From Fidelibacterota bacterium (GTDB lineage Bacteria > Fidelibacterota > BS150m-G59), in NCBI GenBank assembly GCA_016784265.1, contig JADHUZ010000049.1, forward strand, positions 1 through 7,710: a DNA stretch of 7,710 nucleotides, in the 5' to 3' direction. Of this stretch, positions 1 to 7,280 are shown piece by piece (position 1 is the stretch's first letter; the number at the start of each line of letters is the position of its first letter). Both the position numbers and the translations under genes were made by a program. Under the pieces are notes generated by a model. It was given only the letters and a program-made list of their open reading frames with translations, was not told where the DNA came from and made no database searches.

Positions 1-56
1 TAAAGGATGAGAAGTTAAAAGAATTTATTGAATTTGCCCTAAGTTTAAATGAATAA
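1..56 (+). CDS. C-terminal tail of an unidentified protein (5' end outside window)
   Basis: Frame 3 is open from the window edge to a TAA at 54-56 and encodes 17 residues, KDEKLKEFIEFALSLNE. The composition (alternating charged and hydrophobic residues, helix-like) looks like a normal protein C-terminus, while the other two plus-strand frames have early stops. The family cannot be told from so short a piece. It lies on the same strand as the next gene, 80 bases upstream of it, so it could belong to the same transcript. The coding call is an inference from the open frame and composition only. Confidence 0.45.
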   Translation, partial: KDEKLKEFIEFALSLNE

Positions 57-136
57 AAAAAACGCACAAAACGCTATCAGCGCAAAAATTTTCAACGACG
101 AAGCAACGCAATAATTGTAGTAAATTTCGCGCTGCA

Positions 137-1150
137 ATGAAACCAAATATCGAATACACAGAAAGCAAAGGACACACCGTCAAGCAATGTCCGGGCACAA
201 GCCATGACTATCTATGTTGCGGTTATCATGTGATTAATCATGTGGAAGGTTGTCCGATTGATTGCACTTATTGCATTCTGCAATTCTATCTCGATGCAGG
301 AAAAACCGTTATCCATTCGGACACGGAAAATATCATTACAGAAATTGAAGAAAAAATTGCTACGCAGCCACATCGATTTTTTCGTATCGGGACAGGGGAA
401 CTATCCGATAGTTTAGTTTACGATAACACTACAAATTTTTCATCTCAACTGATTGAACTGTTCAGAGATATTCCTAACGCAATGTTGGAACTAAAAACCA
501 AAACGAATAATATCCGCAACCTCATTGGATTAAATCACGGCGAAAAGACCGTTATTTCATGGTCGGTCAATCCGCCGGCGATTATTGCAAAAGAAGAACG
601 AAATTCCGCCACACTCGATGAGCGTCTCGAAGCAATAAAAATCATCCAAAATGAGGGATATCTGCTTGGTTTACATTTTGATCCGATGCTTGATTTTCCC
701 GGTTGGCAAACAGATTATCCGGAATTGGTGAATAGGCTATTCAGCGTGATTCGTCCGGAACGCGTTGCGTGGATTTCTATCGGCAGTTTGCGATTCCCTC
801 CCGAGATGAAAGAAAAAGTGCTCGAAAAATTTCCTGAATCAAAAATTATGTATGGCGAACTCGTGCGCGGAATGGATGGAAAAATGCGTTATCTGAAACC
901 AATGCGAATCGCAATGTATCAAATTCTCTACGAGGCATTGCGGCGCATTGATAAGAAAATGTTCATCTATTTTTGTATGGAATCGCCAGAAATTTGGGAG
1001 CGCATTATGAGATGGACTCCGAAAAGCAACGAACATCTCGATTTTCTTTTCGCAAAAAGTCTAAACGAGCGATTTCCTGGATTAATCCACGAAAAACCTC
1101 AACAAAATTTTTATAACAGCGGAATTCCACTACACAAAAACACGGAGTAA
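137..1150 (+). CDS. Radical SAM protein, spore photoproduct lyase (SPL)-like family, probably not a true SPL
   Basis: This 337-residue protein has a radical SAM CxxxCxxC motif at C39-C43-C46 (within GCPIDCTYCILQ), which binds a 4Fe-4S cluster that cleaves S-adenosylmethionine. The barrel after it follows the SPL pattern: a strand ending in LSD at 89-91, a lysine-containing strand (ELKTKTNN), a SWSVNPP segment matching SPL's RFSINS region, then DERLEAIKIIQNEGY and GLHFDPM. Known SPL repairs the spore photoproduct thymine dimer in DNA. Two SPL residues are missing here. There is no cysteine between 46 and 280, so the hydrogen-donor Cys (C141 in Bacillus subtilis) is absent, with E88 the likely equivalent. 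The residue after the last cluster Cys is I47, where SPL has Tyr. Three extra cysteines (C18, C27, C28) lie before the motif and could bind metal. The ATG at 137 has no clear Shine-Dalgarno, and no earlier start is evident in frame. Family is fairly sure; substrate is unknown. Confidence 0.85.
   Translation: MKPNIEYTESKGHTVKQCPGTSHDYLCCGYHVINHVEGCPIDCTYCILQFYLDAGKTVIHSDTENIITEIEEKIATQPHRFFRIGTGELSDSLVYDNTTNFSSQLIELFRDIPNAMLELKTKTNNIRNLIGLNHGEKTVISWSVNPPAIIAKEERNSATLDERLEAIKIIQNEGYLLGLHFDPMLDFPGWQTDYPELVNRLFSVIRPERVAWISIGSLRFPPEMKEKVLEKFPESKIMYGELVRGMDGKMRYLKPMRIAMYQILYEALRRIDKKMFIYFCMESPEIWERIMRWTPKSNEHLDFLFAKSLNERFPGLIHEKPQQNFYNSGIPLHKNTE
1144..1147 (+). promoter_or_regulatory. Ribosome binding site of the substrate-binding protein gene
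   Basis: GGAG lies six bases before the ATG at 1154 and sits inside the last codons of the upstream radical SAM gene, whose TAA is at 1148-1150. The layout supports this start codon and suggests that translation of the two genes is coupled. Confidence 0.7.
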
Positions 1151-1153
1151 TCA

Positions 1154-2668
1154 ATGAAACAAATTTTCATTTTCATCGCCATCTTTTTTTACGCCTGCTC
1201 ATCCGCGCCAGATTTATCCGAAAAGACAATTCGTCTGGCTATTTCTTCCAATCCAAAAGGATTTGATCCGGCATTCGCAACAGATGTTGTTACCGGAAAA
1301 ATGTGCATGTTGTTGTATGACACAATGCTACGATACGACAATAAAACCAATCTTGTTCCCGGCATTGCGACACATTGGGAAATTTCCGACGATGGCAAAA
1401 TTTACACTTTCCATTTGCGAGACGATGTGCATTTTACAAACGGCGTAAAATTAACATCTGCCGATGTGAAACAATCCATCGAGCGGATTTCATCCCCAAA
1501 AACGAACTCACCGATGATTTGGATTTTTGAACGAATTGATACGATTGAAACGCCAAACGAACACACAATCAAAATTACAATTGGAGAGCCGTTTGCTCCG
1601 TTTATCCAATTTTTCGCGATGCCTTCGGCGGCGATTGTTCCAAGCGAAACCAAAAATCCCGATTTTGCATTTCATCCTGTTGGAAGTGGACCGTGGATTT
1701 TGGAAAAATGGGAGCAGGATAATTTTCTGCGATTCAAACGAAATCCAAATTATCACGAAGGTGCGGCGAAAATGGAATTTTTAGAATTTCGAATAATCAC
1801 GGAAACAATGACGCAATCCGCTGAATTTGAAGTGGGGAATCTGGATGTTTTCGAAATCCCGGAAACCGAATTCGCACGGTGGCACAATTCAAAAAAATGG
1901 AAAAATCGCATCCGATACAAAGACGATCTCGATGTGTATTACATCGGATTGAATTGCGAAAAACCACCGCTGAATAATCCACAAGTGCGTCGTGCATTGA
2001 GTTTGGGACTCGATCGGAAAAAGATTGTGGATATGCAACTCGGCGGAAAAGTTCGGCTTGCTCACGGTCCAATTCCGCCCGGATTAATGGGATACAATCC
2101 GATGATGCCAGCAGATCCATATTTACCCGAACAAGCAAAAAAATTACTCAAAAAAGCCGGATTTGAAGATGGCTTCGAAATCACACTTTGGCAATCACAA
2201 TCAAGCCGTTGGAATATTTTGGCGGAATCCATTCAGGCGTATTGGCGCGAGATTGGCGTGAATTGCAAAATCAAAAAAACCGACTGGAATTTTTTCAAGG
2301 ATGCGATTCGGCAGGGACAATGCGATGCCTATTTGCTCGATTGGATCGCCGACTATCCCGATGCGGAGAACTTCCTCTTTCCGCTATTCCACTCTTCACA
2401 GACACAAAAAAGAAATCGCTATGCGAATCCAAAAGTGGATGCGTTAATCGAAGAAATTCAACGTGAAATTGATTTGCGGAAGCGAATAAATCTCATTCGG
2501 AAAGTAGAGGAAGAAATAATTGCGGATGCACCATGGATATTTTTGTGGCATTCGCGCAAATATTTTTTGACCAGTTCGGCGATGGATAATTACGAGCCAC
2601 CGATGATGTTTTTCGCTGAACAGTGGAAAAATATCGATAAAAGACGAGTGATAAACGGCGAACGATGA
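1154..2668 (+). CDS. ABC importer substrate-binding lipoprotein, family 5 (peptide/nickel type)
   Basis: This 504-residue protein is the ligand-binding component of an ABC importer, expected to be lipid-anchored outside the inner membrane. The N-terminus has K2, a short hydrophobic stretch (I4 to Y13) and Cys15 followed by SSAP, a probable lipoprotein signal; the lipobox FYAC is unusual because it has Phe and Tyr at -3 and -2. The body has family 5 (SBP_bac_5, DppA/OppA) landmarks in order: LVPGIATHWEISDDGKIYTF, then HFTNGVKLTSADV, VGSGPWILEKW, NPQVRRALSLGLDRKKIV, and a lobe-closing region containing DWIADYPDAENFLFPLF. The length is normal for the family. The gene starts three bases after the radical SAM gene and overlaps the permease gene by four bases (ATGA at 2665-2668), so it belongs to one operon. 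Peptides are the commonest ligands of the family, but nickel, sugars and other solutes are known, and the sequence does not decide between them. Confidence 0.93.
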   Translation: MKQIFIFIAIFFYACSSAPDLSEKTIRLAISSNPKGFDPAFATDVVTGKMCMLLYDTMLRYDNKTNLVPGIATHWEISDDGKIYTFHLRDDVHFTNGVKLTSADVKQSIERISSPKTNSPMIWIFERIDTIETPNEHTIKITIGEPFAPFIQFFAMPSAAIVPSETKNPDFAFHPVGSGPWILEKWEQDNFLRFKRNPNYHEGAAKMEFLEFRIITETMTQSAEFEVGNLDVFEIPETEFARWHNSKKWKNRIRYKDDLDVYYIGLNCEKPPLNNPQVRRALSLGLDRKKIVDMQLGGKVRLAHGPIPPGLMGYNPMMPADPYLPEQAKKLLKKAGFEDGFEITLWQSQSSRWNILAESIQAYWREIGVNCKIKKTDWNFFKDAIRQGQCDAYLLDWIADYPDAENFLFPLFHSSQTQKRNRYANPKVDALIEEIQREIDLRKRINLIRKVEEEIIADAPWIFLWHSRKYFLTSSAMDNYEPPMMFFAEQWKNIDKRRVINGER

Positions 2669-3603
2669 ATTTTTTAGTGCACGCATTTCAGCGATTTTTC
2701 GGTGCCGCCATCTCGTTTTTTGGTGTCATTACGCTGACCTTTTTCGTGATGAACATCGCACCCGGCGATCCGGTACTTTCTGCCGTCGGCGAACGATATA
2801 ACGAAGAGACTCTCGAACAATTCAGAAAAGAACTACACCTCGATAAACCAGTGCTTGTGCAATACGGTCATTATTTGAAGAAAATGCTTCGCGGCGATCT
2901 CGGAAAATCGTTTGTTCCGCCTCATCATTCCGTATCTGCAAAAATCAGACAAAAATTCCCATACACGCTGAAACTGGCTTTTGCAGCTTTGCTTGTTTCG
3001 GTTTTGTTGGGATTAACAATCGGCACGATTTCCGGATTATTTCGTGGAAAATGGATTGATCGTTTCGGGATGTTTTTCGCGCTTTCGGGAATCTCCGCGC
3101 CGGTGTTTTGGGTCGGATTGGTGTTGATATGGCTTGTCTCCGTCAAACTGGGTTTTTTGCCTCCTTCAGGCTCGTCTTCGTGGAAACATCTTATTTTGCC
3201 TGCTGTAACACTTGGACTTCGGTCAGCAGCATTTCTGGCGCGAATCACGCGGTCACATTTGATTGATGAATTCGGTAAAGATTATCTGAGAACGGCACGC
3301 GCGAAAGGGCTTTCGGAGCCGATCGTCGTGATGAAACACGCTTTCAAAAATGTGCTAATTCCGACAGTAACAATCATCGGAACGGATTTTGGCTCGTTTC
3401 TTTCCGGAGCAGTGCTTACAGAATCTATTTTTTCATGGCCCGGAATCGGCAGAATGGCGATGGATGCAATTCAAAAACGCGATTTTCCCGAAATTCAAGG
3501 CGTTGTAATCTTCACGGCTTGCGTGTTCATCGTTATCAATTTAATCGTAGATTTGCTTTACGGATTGCTCGATCCACGCGTGCGACGAAGCGAGGAAATA
3601 TAA
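2665..3603 (+). CDS. dppB: ABC importer inner-membrane permease, DppB/OppB type
   Basis: This is a 312-residue integral membrane subunit that forms half of the transport channel. The N-terminus is typical of DppB: a first membrane segment at about residues 11-31 leading into MNIAPGDP (29-36), then a periplasmic stretch with LHLDKPVLVQYGHYLKKMLRGD. Further hydrophobic segments follow YTLKLAFAALLVSVLLG. The cytoplasmic EAA loop, which contacts the ATPase, is at about 207-235 (YLRTARAKGL at its start). It is followed by LTESIFSWPGIGRMAMDAI and a last segment ending in LLYGLLDPRVR, the usual family C-terminus. The length matches the family. Its ATG overlaps the stop of the binding-protein gene as ATGA and has no strong Shine-Dalgarno of its own, so translation is probably coupled. 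The symbol gives the family; the substrate is not known. Confidence 0.95.
   Translation: MNFLVHAFQRFFGAAISFFGVITLTFFVMNIAPGDPVLSAVGERYNEETLEQFRKELHLDKPVLVQYGHYLKKMLRGDLGKSFVPPHHSVSAKIRQKFPYTLKLAFAALLVSVLLGLTIGTISGLFRGKWIDRFGMFFALSGISAPVFWVGLVLIWLVSVKLGFLPPSGSSSWKHLILPAVTLGLRSAAFLARITRSHLIDEFGKDYLRTARAKGLSEPIVVMKHAFKNVLIPTVTIIGTDFGSFLSGAVLTESIFSWPGIGRMAMDAIQKRDFPEIQGVVIFTACVFIVINLIVDLLYGLLDPRVRRSEEI
3592..3596 (+). promoter_or_regulatory. Ribosome binding site supporting the GTG start of the DppC-type gene
   Basis: GAGGA at the 3' end of the DppB-type gene lies 12 bases before the GTG at 3609, which is longer than ideal. It supports GTG 3609 as the start instead of an ATG 58 codons upstream in the same open frame, which would overlap the permease gene and add an arginine-rich sequence with no family resemblance. 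Confidence 0.5.
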
Positions 3604-3608
3604 CCACC

Positions 3609-4430
3609 GTGAATCATCGCTTCTTCCGAAAATGGCGAAAAAATCCAACAAGTTGGATTGGCTTAATTCTCGTTTTGCTCGTTGTGGTTATGGGTATGTT
3701 TGCAGAATGGATTGCGCCTTTTGATCCGCTCAAACAAGATTTGGAAAATGCGCTTACTGGAGCATCACTGGAACACTGGATGGGCACGGATTACAACGGG
3801 CGAGATATATTCAGCAGAATCGTATTTGGCGCAAGAATTTCCATCACCGTTGGCATTGGCGCAAGTTTAATTTCGCTTATTTTAGGTACATTTATCGGTT
3901 TGATTTCCGGGTTTTTCGGCGGTGTTTTGGAACGAATTTTGATGCGGTTCACAGATATTGTCTTCGGATTTCCAGCACTGCTTTTTATGATCGCACTGAC
4001 TGCGGCATTTCCACCTTCGCTTTTGCTGACATTTTTAGCAATCGGCGCTGTGAGTTGGCCACCAACAGCACGGCTCATCCGAGCGCATGTACTGAAAATC
4101 CGCGAAAGTCAGTTTATCACTGCCGAAATCGCTCTTGGAATTCCCACGTGGAAAATTTTATTAAAACATGTGATACCCAATACCTTATCACCACTGATTG
4201 TCATTTTTACAATGGGCATGGCAAATGCTGTTTTGGCGGAGGCGAGCCTTTCGTTTTTGGGGCTGGGCGCGCAACCTCCGCTACCAAGTTGGGGCGCGAT
4301 GATTTCCACAGGGCGGGAATTCCTTTATCACGCACCGCATATTTCGCTCTGGCCGGGATTGGCAATTGCCACCGCTGTTTTCGGGTTTAATTTGTTGGGT
4401 GATAGTTTGCGAGATGCGCAGGAAATTTAA
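3609..4430 (+). CDS. dppC: ABC importer inner-membrane permease, DppC/OppC type
   Basis: This is the 273-residue partner of the DppB-type permease and completes the channel. I chose the GTG at 3609. Just after it comes the DppC opening: basic RFFRKWRKNP, a first membrane segment (about 16-37), then IAPFDP. The marker GTDYNGRDIFSRIVFGARIS follows, then membrane segments, an EAA loop at about 170-197 (ITAEIALGIPTWKILLKHVI), and SFLGLGAQPPLPSWGAMI. The gene starts five bases after the dppB stop, indicating the same operon. It is a little shorter than usual: it ends at LGDSLRDAQEI, without the DPR tail many homologues have. No ATPase gene (DppD/DppF type) follows; the next gene is convergent. The importer must use ATPases encoded elsewhere. 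The family is certain, the start is likely, and the substrate is unknown. Confidence 0.93.
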   Translation: MNHRFFRKWRKNPTSWIGLILVLLVVVMGMFAEWIAPFDPLKQDLENALTGASLEHWMGTDYNGRDIFSRIVFGARISITVGIGASLISLILGTFIGLISGFFGGVLERILMRFTDIVFGFPALLFMIALTAAFPPSLLLTFLAIGAVSWPPTARLIRAHVLKIRESQFITAEIALGIPTWKILLKHVIPNTLSPLIVIFTMGMANAVLAEASLSFLGLGAQPPLPSWGAMISTGREFLYHAPHISLWPGLAIATAVFGFNLLGDSLRDAQEI

Positions 4431-4450
4431 ACTTGACTCCAAGAATTAAA
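4426..4450. terminator. Imperfect palindrome spanning the convergent stop codons, possible weak bidirectional terminator
   Basis: TTTAA (4426-4430) pairs with TTAAA (4446-4450), and CTTG (4432-4435) pairs with CAAG (4440-4443) around a four-base loop; a 1-by-2 internal mismatch separates the two stems. The structure covers both stop codons and the 15 bases between them. It is AT-rich and lacks a long T tract on either side, so strong intrinsic termination is doubtful. The pairing is seen directly; the terminator role is inferred from position alone. Confidence 0.25.
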
Positions 4451-7277
4451 ATAACATTCCTTGATCAAAAAACTTTGCGAGCACAGCAGGTAACGATTCC
4501 GCAGTCTCAACAGTCGTTTTGACTGGCAAACTTTCCTGAAATGCCCTACCGTAATATTTTTTAATCATACGCTCGTCCAGCACAACCATCACTCCCCTAT
4601 CCGACATTGTGCGAATCAATCTGCCAAATCCCTGTCTGAATTTTACTATCGCTTCCGGCACGCTATATTCATTAAAACTGTTTCCGCCGCCTTGTTGTAT
4701 TTGATCGGAAATTGATTTTGCAATCGGATCCGTTGGCACACCAAAAGGCAATTTCGCCATGATCAATATTTCCAGCGCATCACCGGGAAAATCAACGCCT
4801 TGCCAAAAAGAATCCGTCGCTAAAAGCACAGAACCTTTCGCATTCTTAAAACTCTCCAAGAGACTCCATCGGTTTGTCCCAAATCCCTGCGTAAGCAACT
4901 TTCGTTCCAAGTCTGCCATCAATGGAGAAAGTACACTCTTCACGCCTTGTAACGACGAGTGAGAGGTGAAAAGTGCCAAAATATTTCGTTTGGTCTTCTG
5001 GGAGATTTCGGCAATCAATTTTGCCGTCGTTTCGTGCCAACCTTTTTGGTTAAATGCAGGGAAAAATTTTGGGACTAAAACCATACATTGAGATTGAAAA
5101 TCAAAAGGAGAACCGAAATCCACTTCATCAATTTCATGATTTTCGATATGGCGGATTCCCATTCTATTCTTGATATAATGGAAGCTATTAGCCGTTTTCA
5201 TCGTGGCGGAACAGAGCACCAACGAATCCATTTTGTTAAAGAGAGATTTCCCCAAAATTTCACCAACATCAATGGGAACGGAATTTAACGAAAAATTAAG
5301 CACGTTTCCGCGAGTGGGAAATTCATACCAATAAACAAAATTCGCATCGCTCACATTAGTCAAAAATAAAACGCTCCGCACAAATTCACTCATACTTTCG
5401 TTGGCATTTGAAATATCAGAAAGTAGCGATTTAGATTCCGCATATTCCTTTTTTTCCAATATTTTCACAATTGCTCGAGCGTGGTCCAACGCTTCTTTGA
5501 CATTATCCACAAATGGTTGAACATCATCTGCAAAAGGCGCGAAAAACTCCGTATCAAAAAACCGTTTTTTTTGCACATACTGGGATTTTTTGTGAATTTC
5601 TTCAAACGATTGATACATTGCAGTGAAAAAAGATTCCGAATTTTCTAACGCCAGTTTTAGCGTGCTCAATAAACTGCCGACGATATTTCCCAATTTAGAA
5701 TCATTTTTCTGGTCAGATATAAGTCCAATCGAAGAAAGCGATCCGGAAATTCGTCCGGAATATTCGATGAAATATTTTTCGCAAATTGCCCTAAAAACAT
5801 GGTGATTCCAAGAAATTTTAAAATGAGAATACGCATCTTTTTCGAGCACATGCGCTTCATCCACAATCAGCCGTGACATCGGAAAAAGAATCTCGCCGCC
5901 ACTTGCCAAATCCGACAAAAGCAGTGAATGGTTCACCACGAGAATATCCGCTTTTTGAGCCGCTTTTCTGAGAGCACCCAGAAAGCAACCATTGTGTTTT
6001 TCGCACCGCCGAGAAGTGCAATATCCCGGCTCACTGGCAATTTGGCTCCAAAGCCAAAAATGATAGTTACTGTTAAATCCATTGTGTTCGCTAATATCGC
6101 CCGTGTTGGTTTCATGCCGCCAAATAGACAAAATCATCAAATTTTCTCTATCTTGCTTCCGAAAACGGATAGCAGCTTGTTTTATCGTATTTTGCCATCG
6201 TGTTTTACATAAAAAATTCTTGCGTCCTTTAAGCATCACAGCATTAAAATCTATGCCCAATTTTTCTTTGACCAGCGGAATTTGATCGAAAAACAACTGA
6301 TCTTGGAGTGTTTTCGTGTGGCTGGAAATGACAATCTTCTCATCTTCACCAAATTCCTTCTGCCAGAGAACAGATGGCACAAGATATGCAAGCGATTTCC
6401 CAGTTCCAGTCCCGGCTTCCGCAATCAAAGTTCCATCGGCAAGCATCGTCTGATAAATCGCATTTGCCATTTCCACCTGAGTCGCACGCACTTCAAATCC
6501 ATCCACTCTTTTTTCCATCAGACCATTCTGCCCAAAAACATCCTCCACATCCGGATAAATCTGTTTTTGTTCGCTTTTCTGCAGCGAAATATATCGAGAA
6601 AGCGACGCCGTCTGGTTTTCCACTTTAATCCCTTCTGATTTTCGGAAATTTGAGAGATCTTGAAAAAGTTTTCCGTTCGGCAAATCCATGTTTCTCACCA
6701 ACGGCAAAATATCCAACAACGCAGCATCGGTTGCTCGTTCTACCTCAGGCAGTAGATTGAGAAATATTTCACCGCACGCAAGAGCATCATCTTCTGCGCG
6801 GTGGGCATGAGAAAGATTCACTCCGGTCAACTGCGCGACAGCAGATAAATTAAATGCTGAATGATCGTATCGAACCATTTTCGCAAGCAACAACGAGTCG
6901 TAAAGCGGATTTGATAAATTGTAATTTGAAAAAACTTCTTGAATGTGATATTGCAAAAAAGGAGCATCGAAATTGATATTGTGCGCAACTAACGGAAGAT
7001 CTCCGAGAAAATTGATAATTTCTTGTGCGACATCTTCAAGTGCCGGTGCGTCTGCAACTGCTTGATTATCAATTCCCGTTAATTCCGTGATATTTTGCGG
7101 AATGGATATCGGCGGTTTAATCAAAATCGAAAGCCTATCCTGCGGCTGACCGTTGACAAACCGCACACCACCAAATTCGATGATGAAACTATCGCTGGGA
7201 TTCAAACCTGTTGTTTCTAAATCAAACGCAATGTATTCCGTCAGATTGAATTTGTTACATAATTTTTTAATATTCAC
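4446..7277 (-). CDS. dinG: DinG-family DNA helicase fused to an N-terminal DnaQ-like 3'-5' exonuclease
   Basis: This 943-residue protein is a two-domain DNA repair enzyme. Residues 14-175 form a DEDDh exonuclease with all five catalytic residues: D19 and E21 (DLETTG), D104 (HNINFD), H159 and D164. A linker of about 80 residues leads to an XPD/Rad3-like superfamily 2 helicase. The Q-motif-like glutamine is Q267, Walker A is AGTGTGKS at 288-295, and DEAH is at 473-476. Motif III is SAT at 690-692, motif V includes WQGVD at 825-829, and motif VI is QGFGRLIR at 882-889. Four cysteines, C357, C420, C425 and C431, fit the 4Fe-4S site of this class; the last three have the same spacing (x4, x5) as in Escherichia coli DinG. 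DinG enzymes unwind DNA 5'-3', including R-loops and D-loops. The GTG start lies three bases after the upstream gene and has a good Shine-Dalgarno. The fusion is the architecture known from Firmicutes DinG; here both halves look active. Confidence 0.95.
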   Translation of the reverse strand: MNIKKLCNKFNLTEYIAFDLETTGLNPSDSFIIEFGGVRFVNGQPQDRLSILIKPPISIPQNITELTGIDNQAVADAPALEDVAQEIINFLGDLPLVAHNINFDAPFLQYHIQEVFSNYNLSNPLYDSLLLAKMVRYDHSAFNLSAVAQLTGVNLSHAHRAEDDALACGEIFLNLLPEVERATDAALLDILPLVRNMDLPNGKLFQDLSNFRKSEGIKVENQTASLSRYISLQKSEQKQIYPDVEDVFGQNGLMEKRVDGFEVRATQVEMANAIYQTMLADGTLIAEAGTGTGKSLAYLVPSVLWQKEFGEDEKIVISSHTKTLQDQLFFDQIPLVKEKLGIDFNAVMLKGRKNFLCKTRWQNTIKQAAIRFRKQDRENLMILSIWRHETNTGDISEHNGFNSNYHFWLWSQIASEPGYCTSRRCEKHNGCFLGALRKAAQKADILVVNHSLLLSDLASGGEILFPMSRLIVDEAHVLEKDAYSHFKISWNHHVFRAICEKYFIEYSGRISGSLSSIGLISDQKNDSKLGNIVGSLLSTLKLALENSESFFTAMYQSFEEIHKKSQYVQKKRFFDTEFFAPFADDVQPFVDNVKEALDHARAIVKILEKKEYAESKSLLSDISNANESMSEFVRSVLFLTNVSDANFVYWYEFPTRGNVLNFSLNSVPIDVGEILGKSLFNKMDSLVLCSATMKTANSFHYIKNRMGIRHIENHEIDEVDFGSPFDFQSQCMVLVPKFFPAFNQKGWHETTAKLIAEISQKTKRNILALFTSHSSLQGVKSVLSPLMADLERKLLTQGFGTNRWSLLESFKNAKGSVLLATDSFWQGVDFPGDALEILIMAKLPFGVPTDPIAKSISDQIQQGGGNSFNEYSVPEAIVKFRQGFGRLIRTMSDRGVMVVLDERMIKKYYGRAFQESLPVKTTVETAESLPAVLAKFFDQGMLF

Positions 7278-7280
7278 TGG

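Noticed and set aside
72..82. CGCT-ATC-AGCG hairpin between the first two genes, considered as a terminator or regulatory element
   Set aside because: The stem has only four pairs with a three-base loop and no following T tract on the plus strand; the T-rich side is on the minus strand, where there is no gene.
57..136. Promoter for the radical SAM gene
   Set aside because: I see no convincing -35/-10 pair or Shine-Dalgarno in these 80 bases, so no promoter is claimed.
1797..2138. Minus-strand open frame of 113 codons inside the binding-protein gene
   Set aside because: It is a shadow of a strongly recognised plus-strand gene, with no domain resemblance. The same applies to 2925-3248 (minus) and 6282-6638 (plus).
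3435..3608. Possible 58-residue N-terminal extension of the DppC-type permease starting at an ATG inside dppB
   Set aside because: It overlaps dppB in another frame, is arginine-rich without family resemblance, and the typical DppC N-terminus begins at the GTG at 3609.
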